NCBI RefSeq assembly: GCF_009727055.1
Contig: NC_052350.1
Location: 36,970,874-37,034,873 of the forward strand
Direction of reading: 5' to 3'
DNA from: Benincasa hispida
Lineage: Eukaryota; Streptophyta; Magnoliopsida; Cucurbitales; Cucurbitaceae
Length of the DNA stretch: 64,000 bases
The notes under the pieces are model-generated. The model was not told the origin of the DNA. It searched no databases and saw nothing but the letters and a program-made list of their open reading frames with translations. The translations under genes and the position numbers were made by a program. This document shows, piece by piece, positions 11,489 to 21,565 of the stretch; position 1 is the first letter of the stretch; every line of letters starts with the position of its first letter.

Positions 11489-12084
11489 TGATGGGTCTTG
11501 AAAAGAGCTATGTTCGTAGTGTTAAATCCCTCAATTCTATGTTAATTGTTTGATTAAGTTATCCAATTTATAGGTAAAATCTAATCCTGGCACTTTTTGA
11601 GTCATTACGAGAAGTTGGGAGTTTAATGAAGCCAATTAGACAAAAGAATCAACTAAGAAAAAGAGACAATGGCAAGTTACCATTCTACCCCTCAAATAAA
11701 CAAAATTTGCACGCCTCAAGCAACATCCGGAGCGTCGTAATGCTCCGAACAAAACTATGTCCAACGTTACCTCAACGCTGGAAGATAGTAGCTGCAAAAA
11801 TAGGGCAGCGTTGCAACACTATACCCAGCATTGCAACACTCTGGAAGTTGACGGAAAAAAATAAAATGTGTGCACGCCTTTGCGCAACCGAGTGTCAGAG
11901 CCAGCGTCGAACTAGGGTCGCAACGCTGCGACCTTCATCAGTTAAAAGCTTCAGTTTTTCAGATTTTCAAGGAGAGAGAAGATTTTTTTTAGAGAGGGAA
12001 TTTTTCAGATTGAATTTTGAGAGAAAATCCACGAAATTACTTTGTCTTGTGAGATTTCTTTTAAAATTCACAAGTATTTTTATA
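11489..12084 (+). repeat. 3' LTR of element A, truncated
   Basis: It starts TGATGGGTCTTGAAAAGAGC directly after the PPT. This matches the minus-strand start TGATAGGTCTTG of both element C LTRs. It contains the GC-rich 'GCGTTGCAACACT' motif block (11720-11930). About 600 bp are present, against about 1.4-1.5 kb for element C's LTRs. The sequence changes abruptly to copia gag near 12085, so the 3' end was lost. Confidence 0.75.
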
Positions 12085-12368
12085 TATTCTTTCGGTTTGG
12101 GATCGAAATTTGAATCAATGATTTCTATTATTAGTGCTCGCACTAACTCTCCTATTCGAGATAACATGACTCTCTTGCTTAGTCAGGAAACACAGATCGA
12201 AAATAAAATAGTTAGTTCTAAAGGATCATTACCCTTAGTAAATCTTGCGTCTAATACTCTGGATAGAGAAGGAGATAATTTTCGGCAAAATAATCCAAAC
12301 AATCAGTATAATCAGAACCAACGTGGTCGTGGGGGGAGGCCAAGGAAATCATAGGGATCGATGCAATC
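12085..12368 (+). pseudogene. Copia B gag, middle part
   Basis: The typical copia gag segment GLGSKFESMISIISARTNSP is readable from about 12090, followed by an 'LLLSQETQIE' helix and an asparagine- and glycine/arginine-rich linker ending in RGRGG. A one-base frameshift in the G-rich stretch near 12335 shifts the frame. In the shifted frame the peptide runs straight on to the zinc-knuckle part after the solo LTR (13907 on). The start of gag is missing. Confidence 0.75.
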
Positions 12369-12943
12369 TGTAACGACCGGATCCTTACATATTATGGTCC
12401 GATCGCTACAACATGCATAATTTGACTTTTCTATTATGAGATGAGTTTTGGTAAAAATCTCAAAAGAACATATCTAAGATTTTATTAATTAGGTAGAAAA
12501 CTATATAAAAAGTTTATTTTACAAAACACCAGGATCCATAAAACACTAGCGTAGTGATACAAAAATGCATATGCCTAGAATAGTGAGTTTGATGGTTGGC
12601 CATTTGAGCGACGTCCAATTCTGCCACCTACGCTGTGTCCTTACCTACAAAGTCTGTAAAAATAGGATGAGTATATAATATACCCAGTAAGTAGTTCTCA
12701 CATAGGGTAGTGACCAAATGCACAATCACATGCAACATGTTCTGAAAACATATGATTGGGACTGAAAACATATAATAACATGTGGTGGTTGGTTATGCTT
12801 CTAACGTAAATTTCTCTGCCCTGATAGGAAGATAAGAACTTAGGCGGAAACTAACCCATCTGATGATTAGCGGGTCATGCAGTCAGTAGGGCAAGAGTTG
12901 CATCCAATATCAACCATTAACATAAACGTAAGATTGGACTACA

Positions 12944-13100
12944 GGGGTGCAACCATACATACCCTATTAGTCCCTAGCATAATCTTGACATAGAATTGGG
13001 TCTAGAGGGGTGCAACCATACATACCCTGTTAGTCCCTAGCATAATCTTGACATAGAATTGGGTCTAGAGGGGTGCAACCATACATGCCCTGCTAGCCCT
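12944..13100 (+). repeat. 63-bp tandem repeat inside the solo LTR
   Basis: Units starting GGGGTGCAACCATACAT recur at 12944, 13007 and 13070, an exact 63-bp period. The first two units are nearly identical and the third is partial and diverging. I do not see the same array in the related LTR at 51549-54132. Confidence 0.85.
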
Positions 13101-13153
13101 AGAAGCATAACCTTTATCTAATTAAAATTTAATCTTATTTCATCATTGTGAAC

Positions 13154-13191
13154 CTGTCTCTTATACACATCTAGATGTGTATAAGAGACAG
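13154..13191. other. Tn5 mosaic-end pair: library junction adapter (artefact)
   Basis: The sequence CTGTCTCTTATACACATCT is followed directly by its exact reverse complement, giving a perfect 38-bp palindrome. This is the transposase mosaic end used in tagmentation libraries, in the head-to-head form created when mate-pair fragments are circularised. Its conceptual translations (SYTHLDVYKRQ, MCIRDS) are familiar contaminant peptides. It is not plant DNA, and the bases on either side may not be adjacent in the genome. Confidence 0.97.
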
Positions 13192-13450
13192 CTCCACTCT
13201 TGCTCTCGCTCTCGCTGGTTTTACTCTCGTGGCTCTCGCTCTCTCCCACCTTATCGTTGAGAATATCGCTCTCTCCACTCTCGCTCTCTCCAATTTTCTC
13301 TCCAATCTCGCCAGTGTGGCTCTCTCCTTCTTTCTCTCCATCTTTTCTCTCCAACTTTGCTCTCTCCCAGTTTTCTCTCCAATATTTCTCTCCACTATTT
13401 CTCTCCACTATTTCTCTCCAATTTCGCTTTCTCCAGGTTTCTCTCCACCA
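13192..13450 (-). repeat. GAGAGCGAG-rich low-complexity tract
   Basis: On the minus strand this is an irregular tandem of GAGAGCGAGA-like units, which makes long open frames rich in E, R, S and A in several phases. The same kind of tract occurs on the plus strand at 51897-52255 within the related solo LTR. I treat the open frames (for example 13118-13408 minus and 13175-13522 plus) as by-products of the repeat and the adapter. Confidence 0.8.
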
Positions 13451-13906
13451 ATCTCGCTAGTTTTCACGCGTGGGTTGCCTTCACCGCTTGTGACACATGG
13501 ATTCCACTTCCCTTTTTTTTAACTCTTTCAAATTTTAACCGTATAATTAATTCACCTCCAATTCTTTCAATGAGCAATGCCCAAACAAAAAGTTATCTAC
13601 TGCCCTTTGTCTCCCGAATTAGCTAGCATCCAACTTCCAATTAATCATCCCTGCTTCTACCCCTATTCATTATTTTTGGATAATTAATAAATTTCTTATT
13701 TTTTTTTCCAATTCTAAATTTTCACCCGATTTTCCTATTAAACTTATATATTTTTCATTCTTAATTATATCTTTTATTTATTTTCCTGCTTTCTAAATTA
13801 GAGTTAGGGTATTACATTTACCACATCTTTACATAAAATTTCGTCCTGCTTTAACATTTGACATTTAATTTACTGTAGTGTATGCGTACAAATTTGAGTT
13901 GTTACA

Positions 13907-14090
13907 CAATCCTAATTCGAATAATAGAAATAAACCATAAATATGTACTAAATTTGGCCATACTGTCGATAAATGCTTCTTTCGTTTTGCTCCCTCTTGT
14001 AATAATCAACCTCAATCAAGTTTTCCTCTATCACAATTTATTCAGTCTTCTAATCACTCTGATTTTTCTCTCTAAGTGACAGCTATGGTT
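13907..14090 (+). pseudogene. Copia B gag, zinc-knuckle end
   Basis: After the solo LTR the gag frame resumes with N/R-rich residues. The nucleocapsid knuckle follows at about 13937-13980: a stop replaces the residue before I-C, then CTKFGHTVDKCF. Only part of the CX2CX4HX4C pattern can be read, because the first Cys is lost. A linker rich in N, Q and S leads to a stop at about 14075 and the protease. Confidence 0.7.
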
Positions 14091-14560
14091 GCCTCTATGA
14101 ATATAAACACTGATTGTAATTGGTGTCCTGATTTTAGGGCTACCAATCATCTGACCAACAATTTCAACAATCTCTCTATTGGATCTAAGTATGGGGGAAG
14201 AAGTCTAAATATATGCAGCATATGTTCAGGTCTGTTTATTTTATATTATGGTTATGCTATTCTTCCCTCTTCAAATTCTAATCGATCTCTTGTTCTTAAA
14301 AATTCACTTCATGTTCCTTCCATTACAAAGAATCTCATAAATGTTTCTCAGTATGCTTATAATTTTGCGTTTTTTGAACATCACCCATATACTTGCTATG
14401 TGAAGGATCAGGCTACTAGCCAAATACTACTCCAAGGGAAACACCATGAAGGCCTCTACCGTTTCAACATCCAACCATTGAATGACTCTGTTCCAAATTC
14501 TTTTATTTCTAAGAATGTTTCCTTAACAACTTCCGTTATTATGAATTCTCATACGATGTT
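14076..14560 (+). pseudogene. Copia B protease and pre-integrase linker
   Basis: An open frame from 14076 to 14720 begins with 'CNWCPDFRATNHLTNNFNNL', the copia protease start in which the usual D-S-G triad reads D-F-R: the Asp is kept and its neighbours are lost. 'LVLKNSLHVPSITKNLINVSQYA' (about 14290-14350) and 'CYVKDQATSQILLQGKHHEGLY' (about 14395-14460) are standard copia landmarks before integrase. The protease would not be active. Confidence 0.75.
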
Positions 14561-15715
14561 TACTTCAAAAGCTAGTTTCGTGATGCTTGTGCTCTTGTCA
14601 AACATAATGCTCTTCCCTTTTAAAAATCCAATACTGTTTATTCTGCCCTACAACTTGTCGTCTATGATTTGTGGGATCCTGCACATTCCCCGTCTCAAAA
14701 TGGACTTAGATATTACATAAGTTTCATGGATGTTTTTAGTAGATATACTTGGATTTACTTCTTACAATCTAAATTTGATGCTTTATCTTCTTTTACGAAG
14801 TTCAAAACTCTTGTTGAAAAATTATTGTGGCATTCCATCTTACGTTTGTAAATTGATGGGGGAGGGGAGAGAATTTAAATCTTGTATACCATTACTTCAA
14901 TAATTTGGCATAGAATATTGTATATCCTATCCTCGTACTTCTCAACAAACCGGTATTATTGAGCGAAAGCATAGACATATAATGGACATGAGTCTTGCTC
15001 TTCTTGCTCAAGCTTCTTTACTCCTAAAGTTTTGGGATGAATCATTTGCCACTGTTGTTTATCTTATAAATCGTTTACCAACCTCTATTTTGCGAACCAT
15101 GAGTTCCTTGGAGAAGTTGTTTGGTCTCAAGCCTAACTATCCTTCTCTCAAAGTTTTTCGGTGTAAGTGCTTTCCTTGTTTACGTCCTTATAATACTCAT
15201 AAACTTTCCTTTCGTTTTCAGCCATGTACTTTCATTGGTTATAGTACGTCTCATAAAGGTTATAAATGTCTTGCTTCTAATGGTCGTCTCTTTATTTGTA
15301 GACATGTTATTTTTTATAAGTTCCCTTTTACGTTTGTTAATTCTTCTGTGAAATCTTGTGCTTCCTCTAATAAAGTGTTATTACATCATCTTCCTTCATT
15401 ATCTTTTCCTATACCAGTTGCGAACCATAATAAAAATAGTCAGTCTTCTGTTCCATTTTCTGATAATGTTAACTATCCAAATCCTACTAATGTGTATCCT
15501 TTAAAAGAAGGATCTGTTCATAATTTTCAAGGTCAGAACACTTCTACATTTATAGAACACAATGCTCCTCATAACACTGATTTTGTTTCTACTCAAAATC
15601 AACCTTCAAATGTTCCTTCTATTCGGGCACCATTAGTTTCTACTTATCCAATGCAGACACGAGGTAAGAGTGGCATTTTTAAACCCAAAGTTTATCTTGT
15701 TGATTATATTTAAAC
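14561..15715 (+). pseudogene. Copia B integrase
   Basis: 'YDLWDPAHSPSQNGLRYYISF' (about 14663-14725) carries the first catalytic Asp, and 'MDVFSRYTWIYFLQSK' follows. The second Asp region is disrupted by a frameshift (IDGGGE at about 14853). 'IERKHRHIMDMSLALLAQ' (about 14960-15015) holds the catalytic Glu. The open frame 14982-15713 continues with LKFWDESFATVVYLINRLPT and the C-terminal 'FIGYSTSHKGYKCL' block, then a long S/N-rich spacer before RT. The frame is broken in at least three places. Confidence 0.8.
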
Positions 15716-16958
15716 TAATCCATGTGATGTTATAGAAACTTCAAAACACCCTCATTGGAAACATGCTATGGAAGAAGAATATCATGCCCTAATGAAAAAT
15801 AACACTTGAGATTTAGTTCCTCACACTTATGATAAAAATATTATTCGATATAAATGGGTTTTTAAAAGAAAATGGAATTTTGATGGTTCTATTGCTCTAT
15901 ATAAAGCATGTTTAATGGCTAAAGGATTTCATCAAACTTCTGACATTGATTATACAAAAACTTTTAATCTTGTTATGAAACCTATATCACTATTTGTGTC
16001 CAGTTAACACTTTATTGAAGGGTTGATCTATTCAACAACTTGATGTGAATAATGCTTTCTTTAGTGGTCAAATTATTGAAGCTATTTTTATGGAGCAACC
16101 TTATGATTATAAATAGAATAGTAAAATTCTGATAGTTTACAAACTCAAAAAGGCCCTATATAGTCTTAAAACAAGCTCTACGTACTTGGTATGAACATTT
16201 AAGTTCAAGTTTGCATTCTCTTGGCTTTTATACATCTATGGCTAATGCTTCACTTTTAATGAGAACAACTTCTTTTTCCTACTGTTATATTTTGATCTAT
16301 GTTGATGATATTATTATCATGAGCAGTTCTTCTACTAAAGTTGAGTGTTTGGTTAAATCTTTGAACAAAAAAATTTCTCTCAAGGATCTTGGATCTCTAA
16401 GCTATTTTTTAGATGTTGAAGTATCTTATCGCAGGGCAGGTGATATGTTTTTATCTCAATCCAAATACATAATAGATTTGCTACATAGGACAAAGATGAA
16501 TGATGTAAAACCTATTGTTATACCCATGGTAAGTGGCCCTATTGTTTCTGCTAGGCAAGGGGAACTTTTTCCTGATACTTTTCTATATCGAAGTGTGGTT
16601 GGTGCATTACAATATGCTACGATCACGCATCCTGAGATTTCTTATAGTGTTAATAAAGCTTGTAAATTTATGCAAACTCCTATTGTCCTTCATTGGCAGT
16701 TAGTCAAAAGAATTTTAAGAAACCTCGAGGGAGTTGTTGAGCATCGTTTACTGTTAAAAACTCCTAAATTTAACTTTACTGGTTATGCCAATGCGATTAA
16801 GCTCACCTTTGGATTTTGTGTCTTTTTTGGAGGTAATTTGGTTTCTTTGGGATCGAAAAATCAATCTATTATTTCAAGATCAAGCATAGAAGCTAAATAT
16901 AGGTGTCTTGCTTTGTGGCCACTCGATTGTGATGGATTAGTGATCGGTGCAAAATAGG
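15716..16958 (+). pseudogene. Copia B reverse transcriptase and RNase H (first part)
   Basis: RT begins with 'KHPHWKHAMEEEYHALMKNNT' (about 15740) and 'IIRYKWVFKRK' (about 15840). Motif A reads QQLDVNNAFF (about 16035-16065) with its Asp. The open frame 16211-16957 carries YVDD intact at 16298-16309, then 'KDLGSLSYFLDVEV' and 'YRSVVGALQYATITHPEISY'. RNase H follows (GYANAIKLTFGFCVFFGGN, SRSSIEAKY). The domain is interrupted at 16958 by element C, and its last part resumes at 23076. Stops at about 15808 and 16005 and several shifts inactivate it. Confidence 0.85.
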
Positions 16959-18373
16959 AGTTGTTAATTCTATCTTACCCAAGCAAATGAAATTTGTAAG
17001 GCTGTAACAACTACCAAAAGTAACACGTAGTTAAAGTGGAAATAGGGGGAGGGAAGATAAAAGCAAATTATAACACAAAGTTACTATTTTTGTTAAAAGA
17101 AAGTTGATAAAAGAAGATTCTTGGGAATTCTTATACTAGATTTAATCCTATCATTATTCTTGAATAATTGCTTGAAAACTCAACATCCCACATTCCAATA
17201 AGGAAAAACCTTAAATACCCATATAGCTAATTAACATGAATCACATCAGTTAGCCTTAATCTAAGTCAAAAACACTTCCATATTACATTTATCATGTTCT
17301 TTTCTTAAATTTCTTTAAAGACATGGTTTATAATAATTATGACATTCAAGAAACACATTAGAGTAAGTTTCAAGAATGATTGAATGAATGTTCTAATTAA
17401 GAATTTCAAGAGTTAAATTCGGAAAAATTCCTAATTAACACAAGAAAACTTAATTTTGTAACCTATCTCAGAATTATCAATAGTGCCAAGTAAGAATTAC
17501 ATACAAGAATTCAATGGAATCAAAGCGACAATTATCCTCCATTAATTTCTATTCAAATTCAGTCCAAGAACATTCAAGAATGAAGACAATTCAAGAAAAT
17601 ATCAAAAAGAACTCAAGAATTAAACCTAGCATTAAGAATTCCCAAGAAAAAGAATTACCTAGCCATAGAGATAAGAAGTCTTGAAGAAGTTCTTGAAAGT
17701 ATGATGAATTCCATTAATCAATTCACTGGGAATTATAAAAGTTGCAAGAAATCTATCATACAAAACACAAAGTTGGGTAATTTTCTCTCTAATTTTGTTC
17801 CAAGCTCTCTATCAACTAAAAAATGAATTTTTCTCCTCCTTCCACGTTGAAAATCAAATAGGTGAATTTAAATCTACGGGCGTAGCGTCGTGTCGCCAAG
17901 GCTAGCGTTGCAACGCTAAATCGTAAAAAGGCCAAGAAGTGTTAGGCTAGCATCTTAATGCTGCACTCGGTTATGCAAGGTGCGCGTGCGGACAATTCTG
18001 TCAATCTCTGGAGCATTGCGACCCTAGGTGAAGCATTGCAACACTACCTTGGTTTTGCAGCAAATAAGTGCATTTTATCTTCAAGCGTTGAGATAGCATC
18101 ATGCTCAATGTTGTGAGGAGTATTGCAACGCTACAAGCATTGCTGAAGTGTGTTGAATTGTTCCTCTTGAGGGGCAAAGTGATAATTTGTCCTAGATCTT
18201 CTTGTTAAGTGGTTCTTTTGTGTCATTTGGCTCAAATTAACTCCAAATCTTTCAAAATAATTCGTTCGAGTCGATATTGGTATTTATCTACCAAAATAGA
18301 CACTTTAAGCAAATAATTGAAGAATAATTGAGCGATTTGGTACTAATAAGATAGCTCTTTACAAGACCTATCA
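16959..18373 (-). repeat. 3' LTR of element C
   Basis: On the minus strand it begins TGATAGGTCTTGTAAAGAGC at 18373, directly after a PPT. It matches 21566-23075 throughout, as well as the truncated LTR of element A (11489). It holds a GC-rich block (17880-18150) with the 14-bp perfect palindrome AGCGTTGCAACGCT at 17904-17917. The low-coordinate end is placed by alignment with the other LTR (TGTCGTTAATTC there, AGTTGTTAATTC here). Confidence 0.8.
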
Positions 18374-18391
18374 AAATACCCCAACTTAGAT
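18374..18391 (-). other. Polypurine tract of element C
   Basis: The minus-strand reading has AAGTTGGGGTATTT immediately before the LTR start. Element A has the same block at 11476-11488 in the same position relative to its LTR. It is the expected primer site for plus-strand DNA synthesis. Confidence 0.6.
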
Positions 18392-18933
18392 CTTGGTCGT
18401 CCCGAACAAGTAAAAAAAAAGAATTAAGCATACATTCAAGCAAAAATGGACTGTTTATTGTTTATTCAAAGTTTCATTCATTTATTCAAAATTGACTTAT
18501 TCATGTTGGCACATTTTCATCCTCACATTCAAATGGTCTATAAATTCAAGTGTTTTACATAATGAATTGATCATCATCTCTTTTGTTAGCAATCAAGGAA
18601 ATAAGGATATAAGCAAGCATTTAGAAATTAAAAGTTTTACTAACAAAAGATTGAAGCTTATTTTGAAAAGAAAAAAGTCTTTTTCTTGCAAAATCATTAA
18701 AGAAAAGACTACCTAGTTTTAGTTTACTTAAAGGCCTAAACTAATAGAAATGAGATATCCAACTTTCAATTCCTCTTCGCCCTACATTGGTCCGGTTATC
18801 GTTTACTTACATTGGAGAGAGGCAATTCTAAGGCAAGGGCGCCTTTTTAAACTTATGCACACAAAATGTAATTGGCATTTCTTTTACTTAGAGGGATAGC
18901 TTTCACACTCACACTATCGAGAACCTATTGCTC
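18392..18933 (-). other. 3' non-coding region of element C
   Basis: Reverse-complement counterpart of element A's 3' region. For example, 'gtgaaagctatccctcta' and 'gcctctctccaatg' are shared with 10978-11080. It has no coding content. It stops abruptly at 18934, where another LTR begins. Confidence 0.65.
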
Positions 18934-21076
18934 TATCACACCCCCTCCCGAACTCACCTCTTGAACCCAAAAGGAGGTGTGAGGACGAAAGTACCACCCT
19001 TTTGTGATACCTACTTCCCATCTAAATCTATTTTTGCTTACTAAACTTTAAACCAAATAAATAAGCAACATTTTTTTGCAACAATAACTTATTTTATTAC
19101 AAACAATAAAACACTTATACAGCTTCCAGACTTCATTACAAATGTTTACAATAACAACTTAAATCTGAAAGTGTGGTTGTGCCGTGGCAGACCATGACCT
19201 TACAGCACCCTAGAATTCCCCATCTTTTGCTACCTGGGAAGGAAAATATGAAAGAAAAGAATGAGCTTCAAGAAGCCCAGTGAGGGGCTTTACTTAAAAC
19301 ATAACTTTCATGCTTGGATTGAAAGCTGGTAAAAAGAAACTGAACTGAAAACTGGCCTTTAATAAAGCCTTTTAAAATGTACCATACCTGTACCCAAGCT
19401 TCCCTAGGGTAGACCAACTCCATACTCCCAGGTAATGAGGCGGAACCATACTCGCACCTTTATTTACCGAGGTGGAACCAACTTAACACACCCAGTCGTT
19501 GTGTAAATGCAGAACCAGCTCAATGTATAACATCATCATACGTGCATGTAAAACGCTCAACTTGGTACTACATCTAATGGTTTTGAAACATACTTTCAAA
19601 AACCATAACTTAAACATTCAAACAAGAGTTTCAAATAACTCAAAGTATAAAAACATAATTTCTAAAGCTTTGCTAAAATAGTCACTTACTGTCTTTGGGC
19701 AATCCTTTTAAGATACCCCTCCTTTGATGACAATCCTTCCAACGCCAAGCACTAGTAGGTATTTAGTACTTAGCCAATTTCCTGGTCTTCAACTTGGCTA
19801 TGCGGCAACATCTTCATCATCTAGCCCTTCAAGCTGCTTGCTTGTTCAAGATTTCCTGATTCAACTTACTCGTTTAATAACTTAATTTCTATACCTTTTC
19901 TCAAGAAATTTCCTTTACAAACCTATTCATGAATTGTCTTAAAAGGCTTACCTTAAAATTTGAGCTTCAAACTTCATCGCAAGAGCTCATAATCTCAAGA
20001 TTACTCCACCTTACTTGGCTGTCTTCGATTCAATGACCTCCTCTCTATTTTCTTCAATTTTGAAGCACTTCTTTTAGAATTTCCTTATATCAGCCCTCAT
20101 ACAAAAACTACATCCAATTTATGATATTTTGGCTTAAGAATCAATTGATTTTCGTGAGTAGTTTGGGAGAACTCCTCGTTTGAACTTGGGTTACAGTTTG
20201 CCCCCAATGCCCAGACTACACCTGCACCTTCTGCCTTCTTGATCAACACATGGTCTTGCTATCAATGCATACTCTTCATGATCAATGCATGGCCTACTCT
20301 AAACTTTCCTTTAATCACTCTTTCCAATGTCTTTTGAAAGGAAATTGTGTTGTGAGCTTAAGTGAAGCCTTGGGGTGGTATTTATAGGCCTTTAGCAACC
20401 TATCCTCATCATCTCTTAAGGCTCCAACGCATGACGCCTGCTACTAGTGAACTTTTGGAGTGTCTTCACCTTGTTTTTCCACCACCTACTTCCCTACCAC
20501 CTCCTACCTTGAGGTATCTTCTCCATCTTTAACCTAAACATGTATGTGTCTGCCTCCTACTTGGTTTGGCTAAGGATTCATTTGGTTGAGCCACCTAGCT
20601 TACCTTACTATCATTTTATTTCTTGACCTCCAAGAATGCCCAATCTCAACGTATACTTCTCCTCTTGGATGCATAGTATCTCTTCAATGCATTCCCTTGT
20701 CAATGCCTAGCTTCCTTGGATGCCTAACCACTCTTGGCCTTACTTGGACTCATAACCTTTGCCATAACCCACCTTGCGTCCAACTAGGTTCTCAAGGCCA
20801 ACGCATAGTCCAAATGGTTGCATTCTCCTTCCCATGCTTAGCCTCATGGTTGGTGTATACTTCATAGGCCAACGCATAGCACCCTCAATTTATGGTCCTT
20901 CAAGCCTTGGCATCGCATAAGCATCATACAGTCTTATCACGCTCATCACATGCTTCATCGCCCAGCTTCCTAGCTTCATCGCATAGCCTAGCCTCTCACC
21001 TTGCCTTTGCATTGCATAGCCCTAACGCACATCATATGCCCATCAGTCGCACGCTCCAACGCACATCGCATGCCCA
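18934..21076 (-). repeat. Gypsy-type LTR lodged inside element C
   Basis: In the plus direction it starts TATCACACCCCCTCCCGAAC, the reverse of a ...GGGTGTGATA LTR end (normally GTGTGACA). Read on the minus strand it has a block rich in ATGCGTTGG/CGCATGG words (21075 to 20400), a TATA-like TATTTATAGG on its promoter side (about 20378-20388) and a 'CCTCACTGGGC' block (about 19280), features shared with the LTRs at 51549-54132 and 62598-64000. Its 5' (high-coordinate) end is not certain: Athila gag coding begins at 21077 with no target duplication visible. It may be truncated. Confidence 0.55.
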
Positions 21077-21446
21077 ACGCCATGTGGACGCATACCATCA
21101 CATACCAAATGAAATTCTTTCATGTATTTGTGTGGATCCTCACCTGAATTACCTCGAAAAGTGGGTAAAAGATGAACTAAACCGAGTTTCAATTTAAAAG
21201 GTATTATATCTCCGGATATACTATACATAACAGTTGTTGAGTGTAATCCGATTCGGCAAGCTCTCTTAACGTTTGCTCCCTTGCTTCACCCATAATGTTT
21301 GTTTGTATTGGTTCCTCTACTTGACTCGATTCTTCAAATTCTTCTTCTTCTCTTTTTATTCTTTCCTTTCGTAGTCTCCTCTCCTCACAGTCACTATCTA
21401 CAACAAAATCACAAAGCACACTTCGAGAAGAGCGGGTCATGCACAA
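21077..21446 (-). pseudogene. Athila-like gag, N-terminal part, of element C
   Basis: Minus-strand frames 21446-21204 and 21228-21043 together give the start of an Athila gag. There is a charged 'RKERIKREEEEFEES' stretch, then 'EQTLRELAESDYTQQLLCIVYPEI'-type sequence. After a frameshift at about 21215 comes LVHLLPTFRGNSGEDPHKYM and EFHLVCDGMRPHGV, a conserved Athila gag start. Coding similarity ends at about 21077, where the foreign LTR begins. The rest of gag and all of pol are missing. Confidence 0.8.
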
Positions 21447-21565
21447 AAGGATAGTTTACTCAAACTAACTATTTTTTTGTTTTGTTTTTATTTATTTTTC
21501 TTAAAAGAAAAGAAATTCAAATATTCTTAAAGGCCAATTGCACGGTTCCCCGGCATTCAAATAGG
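21447..21565 (-). other. 5' leader of element C (primer-site region)
   Basis: Just inside the 5' LTR the minus strand reads CCTATTTGAATGCCGGGGAA, then CCGTGCAATTGGCC. The part GCCGGGGAA is what follows TGGCGCC...in many Athila/Tat elements that prime from a tRNA-Asp-type site. The expected TGGCGCC itself is not present, so the priming site is eroded or different. An AT-rich leader runs to the gag start. Confidence 0.45.

Larger units (their letters stand above)
5095..12084 (+). mobile_element. Athila-like Ty3/gypsy retrotransposon A (degenerate, 5'-truncated)
   Basis: A plus-strand element is readable in the order gag (C-terminal half), protease, reverse transcriptase, RNase H, integrase, long non-coding 3' region, PPT and 3' LTR. 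Protease-RT-RNaseH-integrase is the Ty3/gypsy order. The gag sequence and the long 3' region after integrase are Athila-like. The N-terminal half of gag, the primer-binding site and the 5' LTR are missing at 5095. The 3' LTR is cut at about 12084, where copia gag sequence begins. Many in-frame stops and frameshifts show it is long dead. Its LTR and 3' region are related to those of the minus-strand element C (16959-23075). Confidence 0.85.
12369..13906 (-). repeat. Gypsy solo LTR inserted in copia B gag
   Basis: It runs TGTAACGACC ... GTTGTTACA, that is TG...CA, and is flanked by the same five bases CAATC at 12364-12368 and 13907-13911. Removing it with one CAATC restores a continuous copia gag frame. 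Features in common with the LTR at 51549-54132 (GAGAGCGAG-rich tract, 'CACTGGG'-like block, similar termini) put it on the minus strand. No internal gypsy region remains, as expected from LTR-LTR recombination. It contains a library-adapter sequence at 13154-13191, so its middle is not reliable. Confidence 0.85.

Noticed and set aside
13118..13522. Long overlapping open frames on both strands in the GA/TC-rich tract
   Set aside because: They are produced by the low-complexity repeat and cross the library adapter; no domain and several phases are open at once.
18929..21080. Clean target duplication around the LTR inside element C
   Set aside because: The five bases before 18934 (TGCTC) do not recur at 21077, so a simple insertion cannot be claimed.
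20586..21197. Plus-strand open frames of 93 and 101 codons
   Set aside because: They read the antisense of a gypsy LTR and of Athila gag; composition-driven with no domain.
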